The notes beneath the pieces are model-generated. The model was not told the DNA's origin and made no database searches. It saw only the letters and a program-made list of their open reading frames with translations. This document shows positions 1 through 11,293 of a stretch of DNA of 64,000 bases, piece after piece. Every line of letters starts with the position of its first letter. Position 1 is the first letter of the stretch. The DNA is from Anthonomus grandis grandis (lineage: Eukaryota > Arthropoda > Insecta > Coleoptera > Curculionidae), in assembly GCF_022605725.1 (NCBI RefSeq), contig NC_065550.1, forward strand, positions 7,688,001 to 7,752,000, in the 5' to 3' direction. Position numbers and translations under genes: made by a program.

Positions 1-1
1 T

Positions 2-1165
2 ATAATTCTAGGAGAACTGGAGCGATGGATATTAAATCATACAGCAGTTCCTAAGGACATACACCAAGTGTTTGTACTTTCTTATTATATATTCGAGAAT
101 GAACCAATGTCCTTTCGCTTTGCATTGTCTACAAAACATTTACTGGAGTTAGCAGAACGTCATGCAAATATTATCCATGCTGATACGACATACAAGTTGA
201 TTTGGCAAGGGTTCCCGATATTAGTTGTAGGAACTACAGATAAACATAGAAAATTTCATCCGATATGTCTAGGAGTTTCGACAAACGAGCGTCAGGAAGA
301 TTTTACCATGTTATTTAATAGTTTAAAAGAACAGGTTTTGTTTGTATACGGACATTCTCTACAACCGTCGGTATTAGTTTGTGATGCCGCAAAGAGCATC
401 CAAAATGCTTTTACAAAAGTCTTTGGTCCTGAACCCATTGTGAGAATGTGTTGGGCGCATGCAAAAACAAAAATGCAAACCAGGGTTGAACAAACTTGCT
501 CAGACAAAAACGCCCGAAAGAATATATTACAAGACATTGATGCTTTACAGTCCGTTACTTCTCCTGAACATTTTACTGGCGCATCACAGCTTTTTATGAG
601 GAAATGGAAAACCCAAACTAATTTTATTAAATACTTCAAAGAAGAGTGGTTAACTCAAAATCGCAATTGGTACCTAGGTGCTGCCCCAGGATCACCAGCC
701 ACAAACAACGCACTGGAATCGTTTAATAGAACCATAAAAGATAGCAATACATTACGCGAAAGATTTCCTTTGTCTCGTTTTCTGGTTATTGCATCGGAGA
801 TGGTTAACGAATGGTCCTGCAAAACTACAGAGGAGTCCTTTTCAATTACTCCGCTTATTAAACTTCCTGATTAGACAAAAGCATATTAATGGGCAAAATT
901 AGACAAAAAAATAAAGGTATTAGATGCTGACACGAAGAACAATGTCTATATAGTACCAGGAGGTCAAGTATTGGATGTTCAGGCTGAAAAACCTTGGGAA
1001 ACTTTTGATAAATTCATAGATTTTTTTTTTCCACTTGGAGAGTAACAATTCCCAAAGAAAAAGATGATTGGATGAATGGTAGCTGCAACTGTCCACAGTT
1101 TTTTAAGATGTATATGTGCAAACATCTTCTGGGCCTAGCAATTAGATTAAAATATACAGTTCCGC
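2..1165 (+). pseudogene. MULE (Mutator-like) transposase relic with SWIM zinc finger, open at the left edge
   Basis: The reading frame is open from base 2 to a TAG at 872-874, so the element begins left of the window. The protein matches the MULE transposase core. A catalytic Asp lies in HADTTYKL (codons at about 182-184), a second in VCDAAKS, the family C-x2-H in CWAH, and a Glu in NNALESFN. After the stop, coding similarity resumes at about 925-1020 in another frame and again at 1060-1150, where a SWIM finger C-x-C-xn-C-x-H is seen (Cys at 1084 and 1090, then CKH at 1117-1125). SWIM fingers follow the DDE domain in many MULE and FAR1-like transposases and are thought to bind DNA. The frame breaks show it is dead. 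The TIRs were not found. Confidence 0.8.
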
Positions 1166-1614
1166 CTGTAGAGGCAAAAAATATCCATATTGGACAAAAA
1201 AGAAAGAAAAAAGAAAGCTGGTGATTCAGTGATGTTTTTAATTTATTGAAGTCTTATTAATAAATTGTTTAATGTTCACTCTTTTTTGTTTTGTGGTTCA
1301 AATACTGTTTTAAAAATTGCATTTTTTGTTCTTTTTGTTTTATAAATAGAAGACAATAAAGTATATTTGTGATGCCTAAGATTAAAATATACAGTTCCGC
1401 CTGTAGAGGCAAAAAATATCCATATTGGACAAAAAAGAAAGAAAAAAGAAAGCTGGTGATTCAGTGATGTTTTTAATTTATTGAAGTCTTATTAATAAAT
1501 TGTTTAATGTTCACTCTTTTTTGTTTTGTGGTTCAAATACTGTTTTAAAAATTGCATTTTTTGTTCTTTTTGTTTTATAAATAGAAGACAATAAAGTATA
1601 TTTGTGATGCCTAT
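1145..1614 (+). repeat. Two-copy tandem duplication, 235-base unit, covering the 3' end of the MULE gene
   Basis: Bases 1145-1379 are repeated almost without change at 1380-1614. Each unit carries the last codons after the SWIM finger, a stop, a T-rich 3' UTR and an AATAAA followed by a GT-rich stretch. The end of the transcription unit, with its poly(A) signal, is therefore present twice. The near-identity of the copies points to a recent event. Confidence 0.9.
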
Positions 1615-3197
1615 TTTTGTTTTATTTTATGCTCACTAGCTTTTGTCATATTATAAAGTATGAAGTTCAAACAGTTTTTAGAAGCTTTATTATTTAAATA
1701 GCTATCCAGATTAGTATAAAACAGTTGACTATATTAACTTTATTAGATGCTAAAGATTAGATGCTCAATAAGTATTTTTGTTGCTCCACCCAGTTTTTAA
1801 ACGTGCTAATAAGTATAAAAACTGATGTTCGATTAAATACTACCCGTTTATTAGTGCGTCGTGGCCAGTGTTGTCAGGTATGGCGCATTTAAATTTGAAA
1901 TGGCGTTAAAAATATTGGGACATGCGCCGGGCGCCAAAAGGTGGCGCTTTTAATTTGAACTGGTACTTATTAAACTTAGTAAAATATTTTGTTTTTGTAC
2001 CTATATTTTTTAATTAACTATTTGTATTTAAACACGGTTGTTTTTGTATATGATCAATAACTGATGGGATTTTTCAAAATAGCGAATGTCTAGGTCTTCA
2101 AGTTCTACAATAAAACTATGGGTAAAAAAAGACCCATGTGTTTAAAACTTCCATTACATTAGAAGGGCATAAGTCAAGGAATCGCGACCTTAATAAATAT
2201 ACCTGGACTGCTAATTCAATGAAAAGTAAATGACCACTGCTAGGTGGCAGCTATTTTGCGTGATTGTGTCCCTTCGATGTTGGTCACTCTGACAAATTTC
2301 AGTTGTGCCAATTGTAGGCAAACAAAACAATTAAAGTTTTTGGGAGGTTATGTTTACAAAAACAAAATAGGAAGTAACATCTAGTTAAGAATTTAAGATT
2401 CCGCGTCATCCTTCATCCAGTCAACAAGTGGTAGTTCTTTGCCCTTTCCAATTCCTCGTATCCCTTTCCTACCCCCTGCCGTTGGTGGCAAAATCTATTA
2501 ATCGTAGGAGAGGCCACAACGTGCAAAAGTTATAAATTTTCCATTGTGAAGAAAGTAATCCTTACCTAAAATTAGACAGTTTCAATTAATTTGAGATAGT
2601 GCATGCATCTATGTATTTTAGTATTCTCTATTCTCTTAAATATGTGTGTTATTATTCTTATACTTGAATTTTATAAATCCTAATACCATGAAAATGGTGA
2701 TCTGCATTTAAATTTTTTCTTGTGCATTTAAATTTTTTTTTGTTTACATATTATTTGGTTCGAATTCGATCGCAACGAGAAGGGTGATTTTAAATTTCAA
2801 TCGTCGGCTAAACTCGTTTTATTCGATTTGATTTAGGTTTGCTGGGATGTATTTATTTTCCCTATATTTGTTATATTCCATCTGTCACGATAGAAACGTC
2901 AATTGTCTTGTCTTATGAACAAAAATAACCTTAAATAAAAATAAATAATCTATTAATCATTTTCATTAATTTTTAATTTTTTTTGTATCTATTTTATGTT
3001 TGTTTTTATTTATTATTATGTACATTTTAATTTGAGAAATAAGACTTGGTTTATATTTTATTACGCTTATTAAAAATAACATAAATCCTCTGCACAAAAT
3101 AAATATAAAATATATTTATATAACAAACAAATTTACATTTTTAGACTTTTACTTTCCTTCTATGTACAGTGTTCCCACATTTATAGGTACAACCATC
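1615..3197. other. AT-rich gap, no gene recognised
   Basis: No conserved coding segment was found on either strand. Near 1870-1970 there are a few GC-richer words (repeated TGGCGC and GGCGCC), and the rest is AT-rich. Part of the left end may be 3' flank of the MULE element. Confidence 0.5.
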
Positions 3198-4792
3198 TAC
3201 AGGGTGTTCATTTGAAAACTTCCCACCACGAATTTATCGAAAACCACTGTTTAAAAAAAACGCCGAAATACGTCAAAAGGTTTGTCAAGTTTCTAACCTA
3301 AAACCACTTCACCCCCTTTCACCCTCTACCCCCAGGGTCATCCCCGTAAAAATTTTCGAAGTCTTTTATTTTGACGTTCGATTTCTTTAAATCGGTCGAT
3401 TCGTTTTCGAGAAAATTAGAAAAATCTTTGTTTATCTTCGGAAACTACCAACATAAACAGCAATTCCGAAGATTAGACGTGGCAAAACTAAATAACAACC
3501 TGAATTTTCTTCCGCATTCTTTTCATCAACACAGATATCCTGGGCTGTATTTATTGTTATACCTGCTTAGTTATTTATAGTTGCTAAGGAAAATAAAGAA
3601 TTTATTTTGCCGTCAGTTACATTTGTGACAGTCTTGGAATAGTGAAAATTTATTTGTTGAATTGAAGATTTTACTTCCAAAATGGTTTACACACTGAAAG
3701 AGTGGAAATTATTCTAATTTATGGTGCCCAAAATCAATTTGCTCGGCAAACTGCCATCACGTTTAACGCCAGACATCCGGAGAAGATAACTTCGCATAGG
3801 TATGTTTTGGGCCTTTTTACTAAGTTTACTGAAACTGGATCTGTTGCAAATAAAAAACGTGATCATTGGCGAATTTTAGATGAAGTCCTGTATTTTTATC
3901 TTAATCGGCGTGCCTTCAGATTAATCGTGTTTAGATACTATATAATAATAGTAATGATAGCAACTACGTTCTGTGTTAATTTTTTTTAAATTTTAATTCA
4001 ACAAATACATGAAATAATTACGTGATAAATTAATGGCAAATAACTGGATAATTTTGGGTAGACAGTGTCTACCTTGTCTACTCGTACGCTTCGCCACTGG
4101 AAAACCCTATACTTGATGAGGCTGAAATATATTTCCAGCAAGACGGCGCTTCTCCTCACTATGTTTTTCCCGTTCGGCTATGGCTAGACGACGAGTTTCC
4201 AGATAAATGGATATGGCGAAGGGGGCCTATAGAATGGCCTGCTAGATCTCCTGATATACCGCTGTTAGACTTTTTTCTATGGGGTCATTTGAAATCTATT
4301 GTGTTTACTCCCCAACCTGAAAGTTTGGATGAACTTCGTCAATGCATCATCGACATCTGCCATGATATCCCACAACATGTTTTTGAAAATGTCTGTCAGA
4401 AATTTGAACATCGCCTATATCATTGTTTGGCCAAAAACGAGCAACATTTTGAACACTTATTGAAATAAAAATTGATATTTTCATGTTTTTGTTTTCTATC
4501 TGAACAAATTAAGATAAACAAATATTTTTCTAATTTTCTCGAAAACGAATCGACCGATTTAAAAAAATCAAACGTCAAAATAAAATACTTCGAAAGACCT
4601 TTTAAAAAAGCTATTACTCGATACCCCTTGCCATTTAAAATTTTTAAGGGGATGACCCTGGTGGGCAGAGGGTGAAAGGGGGTGAAGTAATTTTAGGTTA
4701 GAAAGTTGTCCTCCTTGACAAACCTTTTGACGTATTTCGGCGTTTTTTTTCGGTTAATTTGTGGTGGGTAGTTTTCAAATGAACACCCTGTA
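3198..4792 (+). mobile_element. Long-TIR Tc1/mariner-like element, internally deleted
   Basis: The left end TACAGGGTGTTCATTTG (from 3198) is mirrored by the right end CAAATGAACACCCTGTA (to 4792). The inverted arms continue for about 250 bases each, to about 3440 and from about 4500, and share the blocks CACCCCCTTTCACCCTC and TCGATTCGTTTTCGAGAAAA. TA at both outer edges fits the TA target used by the IS630/Tc1/mariner superfamily. The 1.6 kb size and the gap in the transposase show an internal deletion compared with the 2.8 kb relative at 21127-23947. Confidence 0.85.
3682..4468 (+). pseudogene. Mariner-like (DUF4817/DDE_3 type) transposase, N-terminus and C-terminal catalytic part only
   Basis: The start at 3682 gives MVYTLKEW. 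One frameshift later the frame from 3702 reads the family's N-terminal helix-turn-helix region, with IYGAQN, RHPEK and ETGSVANKKR. The middle is missing. A second open segment, about 4090-4468, carries the catalytic end: FQQDG with the second Asp, the WPARSPD block, then LDFFLWG with the third Asp, and the usual C-terminus NEQHFEHLLK. I count 41 residues between those two Asp residues. The first catalytic Asp lies in the deleted part, so the element is not autonomous. Confidence 0.85.
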
Positions 4793-5643
4793 TAAAAATC
4801 AAAATATAGATGATTTTATGAAGGTTTGTAATTAGCAGGGTTTATACGGTAAAAATGAACAACTCTATTAATCTATTATAAGCAACACAGACAGACAATT
4901 CACAATAATTCGGTTTGATAAACAAACAGTGAAACAAATACGTTTAAATAAGGATGCATTATGCACGTATTAAATAAGGAAGAAGCTATATCGTCTGATA
5001 CATACGATATACCCAAGCGTGTCGTCGACAAATCGTTAAAAAGTGATTCAGCATTTCGAAAGACACTCACGATTGAAAATTTTATTTAGAATCAGTCATA
5101 TCGAGTAATCGTGTCGAATCTTAATTTTAGAATCATGTTTTAAAAACAATGTCAATAAAAAAAATTAAATTAGTTCGTGACAGATCACATGTCAAACGTC
5201 AGCGTCGCGTCGTCAACTTCTATCTATAATCTATATTCTATCTATAATCTTTATTTAACATATTTTTTGTTGGCAACACTAAAAATATTCAGACTGACTA
5301 AAATCAAAAGGACACAACCACTATCAAAATGGTGGCCACCAGACAGCGGTCATTTTTGGTTATTATTTGGTTTTGGTTTTTGGCATATATATATTTATTA
5401 AGTTCGTGCAAGAAATACATAAAAGTTTTAAAAAATTGATATGTGTGATCTCAGTGGACTAATGATTAATATTTAGTTTTTTTGGTGCCGGGTTTCCTTA
5501 CGGTTGGATTTATATGTATTTTAACCAAATATCTTTAACTATTATCTTTAATTATACATTTTTCACAAAAAAACAAGTAAGTATAATATAATTAAACACC
5601 GGAACATTAGTATAGTCAATAGAGCGTTTGAAAATGTAAAAAA
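4793..5643. other. AT-rich gap
   Basis: No coding segment or RNA gene was recognised. A small repeat of TCTATCTATAATCT words sits near 5218-5250. ATG-initiated frames here have no familiar motif. Confidence 0.5.
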
Positions 5644-6188
5644 TGGTCCCTGGTCTCATACTTTGGTAATCGAAAGTTGTGCAAAAAATTAAAAGAATTA
5701 AACTTAAAATTTTCTACAATTTTGGTTTTGTGCAAAAAAAGGTGTAAAACCTACGGGGAGAAAGTTAGAGGGCGCCAAAGTCACCAAAACGCAGTTTTGT
5801 GAAAAGTGAAAACTTTTAAGGCGGAAATAAATTATTTTTTACTTTGGGAAGTTTTTTTAAACTAAATACATGCAAAAAACCTACTACTACTACCAAAAAA
5901 GAATTTATTTTCTCCGGAACAATGAAAAACTGCAAAAACTGCGTTTCGGTGACATTGGCGCCCTCTAACTTTGTTCCCACAGTTTTTACAGCTTTGCTAT
6001 ATGAAACCAAAATTGTAGAGAATTTAATTCTCCTCTTTTTTGTCCTATAACCTTTTCTGTGACACAAATTTCGAATTTCTGAGTGGCGTTTCTCAAAAAC
6101 GTATCGGAGGAGAAGGAGATACACATTCGTGAAATTAAGCTTTTTTAATTGACCATAAACAACTTCCAAAGTATGACACCAAGGACTA
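5644..6188. repeat. Fold-back (palindromic) MITE, about 545 bases
   Basis: The left arm begins TGGTCCCTGGTCTCATACTTTGG, and the right arm ends with its inverse, CCAAAGTATGACACCAAGGACTA. The pairing continues inwards: AATTTTCTACAATTTTGGTTT pairs with AAACCAAAATTGTAGAGAATT, and AGTTAGAGGGCGCCAAAGTCACC pairs with a near-exact inverse at about 5945-5975. The arms reach to a central loop near 5820-5925. Open frames in it are by-products of the palindrome. Superfamily unknown. Confidence 0.85.
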
Positions 6189-6589
6189 TAATATAGTCTT
6201 ACTTATAGTCTAGTTTAGACCCTTTTTGATGCTACTAGGTTCGTAGGTTGACTGTACTACTGGCCGAACTCGCCCGAACAACTCGCACTTTGGTGGCGCA
6301 TTTAACTGTCAAAAATGGTCCTTCAAAATAATAATACCAAATATAATAAAAACAATAATACCTGGCACCACTGGTCGTGGCAATGTGTAAACTGAATCTA
6401 AATTGTAGTGTGACCGTTTAAAAGTTTAAAGTGAAAAATTGTATATTCGCTCAATTAGCAGACCTACACCTGGCTTATGGCGCTGCTGGTAGCAATAGAA
6501 GGCGCGGGTTGCGGAAATCCGCGTATACCAACGCGTATATACCAAGAGCGTTCGCTTGGTAAATACCAAGAACGCTTTCCGCCGCGGCG
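6189..6589. other. Gap between repeats
   Basis: Mixed AT-rich sequence with GC-richer words near 6480-6600, including a small inverted repeat made of ACCAAGAGCGTTCGCTTGGT. No gene was seen. Confidence 0.5.
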
Positions 6590-7200
6590 CTTAAGTCAGG
6601 GACTATTTGCACACTTGCATTCAAGACTGTAAGAGACCGGATCATTACGAATAAGATTTGTTAATAAAATGTTATTCATCCGGATTGTTGTTGGCAACGA
6701 ATCATTTAATTTGTAGAAGCCTAATAATGTAGGGGGAAGACCACGTACAGTGCGTGTACCAGGCATGGAAGAGAAACTTTTAGCGCAAATTGGCCCCAAT
6801 CTCCTTATAAGTACCCGAGCTGTAGTGCACTCGTTACCAATAAACCATGTTCGGGTATAGGAGGTTTTACACGAACAACAACTACATCCATTTCATTTTC
6901 AAAATGTGCACGCACTTCTGCCTGAGGATTATCCTCGTCCGGTAGAATACGCTCAATAGTTTTTACAAGAAGCGAGGTTCGACGCCGAATTTCCGTCTTT
7001 AATGATGTTTACGTATGAAGACGCCTTTACCCGCGAAGGGATTTTCAACAGCTGCAACAGCCACGTTTGGGCTGAAGAGAACCCCGACGCTATGCACCTG
7101 CGTGGTTTTCAACAAACATTTATAGTGAATGTTTGGGCAGGACTTGTTCATAATTCTCTGGTTGGTTCATATCTCTTGCCACCACGACTAATTGGCAGAG
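6590..7200 (+). pseudogene. Mariner-like transposase relic (central DDE_3 region)
   Basis: The plus strand reads, with several stops, a helix-turn-helix segment (ISTRAVVHSL), then from 7002 FTYEDAFTREGIFN, HVWAEENPDA and FIVNVWAGLVHNSLVGSYLLPPRL. These are the blocks around the first catalytic Asp/Glu and the following beta strands in insect IS630/Tc1/mariner transposases of the DUF4817/DDE_3 type. The canonical FTDE is YEDA here, so the first catalytic Asp is displaced or lost. The frame ends near 7200, before the second and third Asp. No TIRs were found around it. Confidence 0.75.
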
Positions 7201-7775
7201 GCGCATTGTGGTCAATTCATTCAAATTATCAAGAAAATATTAAAGAATCTCGAATAATTAAGCGACGAGAAAAAATGTAGTGGTAGGCTTTAAAATTGTC
7301 GCCATGGAAATTTCTGATACAATCATATTAAAACTATTTGTCAGTTTTGAAGTACTTGACTTCAAACTAAAATTTAGACAAACGTTGTTCAATTATTGTT
7401 GCAGATATTATCATACAATTTTAAATTACAAATTTAATATAGTAAAGTGTAATAAGTTTTTAAATCTTTTCACAATGGAAGGACCAGTTATACATAAGTA
7501 TTTAAAAATATTAACTTTTTGCCTTTGACAGAGTTATCTAATATAAATTATCTTGAAAACTAGAGAAGTCAGAAAAATGTATTTAAACTATATATAATTT
7601 TATTTTCTTTTTGATAGCAAAAAAAGTTTTACCAGGTTTACCAACTTTAAAATATATTTTAGTTGATAGAAGAATTATTAGAGAACTTTCCATATGTAAA
7701 AATTTGCCGTCCAGGTCCGTCTTTATAATTTGCTTAGTTTTTTTAAGGTGCAGACTCAGTAATTAAAATTCTACA
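7201..7775. other. AT-rich gap
   Basis: Nothing recognisable. Frames at 7280-7528 are AT-biased and carry no motif. Confidence 0.5.
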
Positions 7776-9815
7776 TACCGGGTGACACAGAAAAAAGAAA
7801 ACACGTAATAACTATTTTACTTTTCAAGATAAACAAATGTAATTTGGTATATTGATGGAATTGTAATAAGAGCATCTTTTAACATTCAGTTGTTTTCCGT
7901 AATTTTTTATAACTTAAATAAAAAATTAAAACTTTTAACGCATTCATGGCATTCGATTTTATTAAAAATTTTGGTATATAGGAGTTTTGAGGATCTGAGT
8001 ATTATATTATATAAATCTTGAGGTAAGAAGGTATTTAAAAAATAAACAGTTTAATCAGTTCACAGAATTTACTTTATTAAGTGCTCAAAATGTGCTCCGC
8101 TATTCGCGAGACAATAATAAAGTCTGTTTTAAAAGTCCTGACGAATATCTACATTCTCATCTACATCTACATTCGCGAGTAATTCGATCCCCTAAATCAT
8201 TAATATTTTCAGGAGCGTTTCATAAACCTTGCCTTTTAAATACCTCCAAAGGAAAAAATCCAGTGGTGTTAAGTCTGGCGACCATGCGGGCCATTCAATT
8301 GCACCACGCCTCCCAATACACATTCCTGGAAACTGTTCATTAAGTCACTCTCGAATTGTTAAAGCGGGAAAGCTCCATCGTGTTGGAAATAAAAATTAAT
8401 TTTATTTAGTATCCCAACACCATTTTCATCCACTTGATTTTCCAAAGATTGAACGATAAAATATAATTTTCGAGGAGGTCTAAATAATTTGTCCAGTGAA
8501 ATTTTCGTCCAAGAAAAATGGTCCGATGATTTCGTTACCATAAATTCCTGCCAATACATGATTTTTTTTAGGAAACTGAGTATGATCCTCTCGAAACAGG
8601 TGTGGATTTTCATTATGTCAGTATCTATAGCTATACCGGTTTACTAGTCCATTTAGAAAAAAATTTGACTCGTCACTCAAGCAGATGTTCTTTACTACCC
8701 CCATTTAGGTCAATTCGCTGGTACATCAGTTCGCAAAATTCAAATCTTCTATCAAAATTGTTAAAGAATTTGAATTTTGTAGGGAAAAACTTTTTTTTTT
8801 CACAATTTTGTGTACAGAACCTGTTGCAATATTAATTAACCCTGCGACTTTGGGGATAGATAATGTTGCATCCATTGCGAATTGTCTCAGTACCTCAATT
8901 TGGCATGCTTCACTAACAACCCTTTCCTCGGTAGACTTTTAATTGCAAACAGATCCGGTTTCCTTAAACTCCCTTACCAATTCTAGTGCACATTTATGGC
9001 CTAGTCCTTGTCTGGATGTCGGTCATTAAAATGCCCTGTCGGTTCTACGAGGGCACCGATCTTCAGCGCCATAAAGAAAAAATATTTCTATTCTTTCAGC
9101 TAGCGTATACACCACTTTAAAATATTTGCACTTTGAATGTTTAACTAAGCGTCAGAATGACAATTTTAACAAAAATAATCTGTTCAATTATTTCAACTGG
9201 TCTTAAACGTATTAAAAATGTTAGTTACTGCAGTGTTATTTTTGTACCTACACTGCAAAAAATACTAGTAAAATAAATACGCCAAATATTATAAAAATAT
9301 TTGGGAAGAATTTCACAATACCATTAGTTATTTTCTCGCAAATAATAGATGCATATTTTAAAAATATATTTGGCCTTAATGAACTGTTTACTACCATACA
9401 TGTTTACTGGTAAATCGCTTCAACTTGCATCAATTTTGTTGACAAAGTAAGATCGAAAATTGTTTGCCATTTACAATAATGTGTGTCACTATAAAGCAAC
9501 CATTTGACCTACCAAACTTTAAGTTCATAAAATATCTTTTATTACCACACTTTTGTGGTCACTATTCGCTGGTACGTCAACCGATTTAATATTTTTTGGC
9601 ACTGTTGAATAGACATTTTAATGATGCTTACAATGATGTGTCACACGATGGGGGTTCCCATTTGACATATCAAAGTGAGGTTAGCTGGAGGTGAGCAGGT
9701 AATAAACAGAACTTTGTCAAAAATAAAATTAAACGTCTCCCTGTATATCTAAATTGACGTGTTTTTTTATTGTCAGTTATTAAGGGTGGTTTGTTTTTAA
9801 ATGAAAGCACTGTAT
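7776..9815 (-). mobile_element. Mariner-like element with TACCGGGTGACACAG end, family A copy 1
   Basis: The left end reads TACCGGGTGACACAG after a TA. The right end reads AAATGAAAGCACTGTA and is only loosely inverted to it (TACAGTGC against TACCGGGTG). The same left and right ends, with the same subterminal sequence (CACGTAATAACT / AACATTC on the left, TGACATATCAAA and AAATTAAACGT on the right), occur again at 36137-36748. That defines the element and its borders. It contains a broken transposase on the minus strand. Confidence 0.75.
8066..9110 (-). pseudogene. Transposase relic of mariner family A
   Basis: Read on the minus strand from about 9110: AERIEIFFLYGAEDRC, then LVREFKETGSVC (N-terminal helix-turn-helix region), VAGLINIATGSV, and in the catalytic end FQHDGAFPL (second Asp) followed by NEQFPGMCIGRRGAIEWPAWSPDLTPLDFFLW (8365 down to about 8240). 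The Asp-to-Asp blocks match insect DDE_3 transposases. Many stops and frameshifts break it, and the C-terminal EHFEHL block survives only in a shifted frame near 8070-8095. Confidence 0.75.
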
Positions 9816-9839
9816 TATATGCTTTTTGTTAGGTACCTT

Positions 9840-10763
9840 TACTCTAATAAAGTACGTTAAAAAAACATAAAAAGTTTATAAGCGGCAATATTGCTTATAT
9901 TTTAATCATACTCTATAATTAATAAATATTTATCTTAGAACATTGAAAGACTAGAATTAGCATTGCTATGGAACTATGGGCCGTTTGTTTGCTTGCAACA
10001 TCTCTGATGAAATGATCCCAAATGCTTCTGTAGAAATTACAAAAAAAACACACTTTATAATATCATAACAATTTGTCACTAAAGCCTGGTTCATAAATTC
10101 CGTACGGTAAGCAGTAAGAAGCAACAGGCATGACGCAAGGAAAATAAACTACTAATATTCAAATGGATCTATTCATATTTTGCCGTATGCCGCAAGAAGT
10201 AAGATGCATGAAATGGTTCAATTTCATTTCTTGCGCCATACTTCTTACGGAATCGTAAGTGATCGTCAATATAACTAATCAAAAGGGGTAGGCTAGTAAA
10301 GATTTCAGAGAGGAAAATATTCAGAAAGAGAGACAGGATGAATTTTGCTACGTTTTTTTACTTCTTACTTTTTTATAATATTATGAATTCGCACGATCCT
10401 TACTGCATGGAGCTTACTTCTTATGTGTTACTTCTTACTGCATATCGTACGGAATTTATGAACCCACCTTTACTTTTACAGGCGCAAAACCATACTATTC
10501 CTCGTTAATAAAATATGAAGCATTTTTTTCATAAAATATGATAAGATATTTTATAAAGAAGTCAACATTCAAAGTTAAATGAATGTAGATAATTAACATC
10601 GCAACGCCGCTCGATCTCGTTGTTGATTCCACCGACACAAGTAATCTTTACCAGTGACGTCAAAAAATATTTATATGATAAATATTTATTATTAATAGAT
10701 TATGCTTTAAATGATAAACTTTTTATGAACTCTATGCGTTTTTTAACGTACTTCATTAGAGTA
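9840..10763. repeat. Fold-back element with TACTCTAATAAAGTACG ends
   Basis: The left end TACTCTAATAAAGTACGTTAAAAAA is mirrored at the right end (…TTTTTTAACGTACTTCATTAGAGTA, to 10763). Inner segments also pair, for example CACTTTATAATATCATAAC near 10050 against ATAAGATATTTTATAAAG near 10540. No coding sequence. A second, unrelated fold-back element occupies its centre. Superfamily not determined. Confidence 0.8.
10087..10466. repeat. MITE nested in the fold-back element, GGTTCATAAATTCCGTACG TIRs
   Basis: GGTTCATAAATTCCGTACGGTAAGCAGTAAGAAGCAACA at the left is inverted at the right as a near match ending CGTACGGAATTTATGAACC. Short words (TTACTTCTTACTG, AGTAAGAAG) recur inside. About 380 bases, with no coding capacity. 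It sits near the middle of the 9840-10763 element, so it probably inserted there later. Confidence 0.85.
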
Positions 10764-11257
10764 AGGAATAGAGAAATTTCTTAATAAGTTTTTATTATTT
10801 TACGTTTATGACGACGGTTTTTCCTTAATATGATGTTACGACAGTATCGGTATTTACTTGTGAAAAGATGGGCTTAAATCGCGTTGTTCCCATGGTGTGG
10901 AACAAACGACGCAGGTTTTTACTACCGTAAATTTAACCAAAAACTAATGAAAAAACACAGAACTTCACAAATGTCGAAAATAAACACAATGCCGTTTGTC
11001 AAGATGACATTTCGCAAGCTGTACCTGCGGTGACCAAAGGAGGGAAAAAAGTAAACTCAAAGTCCAAGTCTCATAAATCAGCGTCTATTAAAGGTTACGC
11101 GTTTCGCCGCATTAAGGCATCATCAGACCTAAATAAAATTATCAAAATTAAATGATACGGAACAGAACGCTAATTAACAGAAAAGACATACCTATCAACA
11201 TACAAAAACCACACACTGACATAAATAAAAAAAATATAAAATAAAATAGGTTTACAC
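10764..11257. other. Gap left of the Transib element
   Basis: AT-rich. It includes the phrase CGTTTCGCCGCATTAAGGCATCATCAG near 11100-11130, a phrase I associate with dispersed insect repeats; its source could not be settled here. No gene. Confidence 0.5.
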
Positions 11258-11262
11258 CATCG

Positions 11263-11293
11263 CACATAGGAGTATTTCATCAATCTGGGCGGC
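11263..11293 (+). repeat. Transib left terminal inverted repeat
   Basis: 31 bases starting CACATAGGAG, an exact inverse of 15321-15351. The flanking CATCG at 11258-11262 is the left copy of the target duplication. The leading CACA corresponds to the most conserved part of Transib ends and of the RAG heptamer, the bases contacted for nicking. Confidence 0.9.

Noticed and set aside
5816..6169. Overlapping open frames on both strands
   Set aside because: By-products of the fold-back element at 5644-6188, whose two arms give similar frames on opposite strands.
11095..11135. Phrase CGTTTCGCCGCATTAAGGCATCATCAG as a gene or RNA motif
   Set aside because: I associate it with dispersed insect repeats. 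No borders or coding sequence support a feature.
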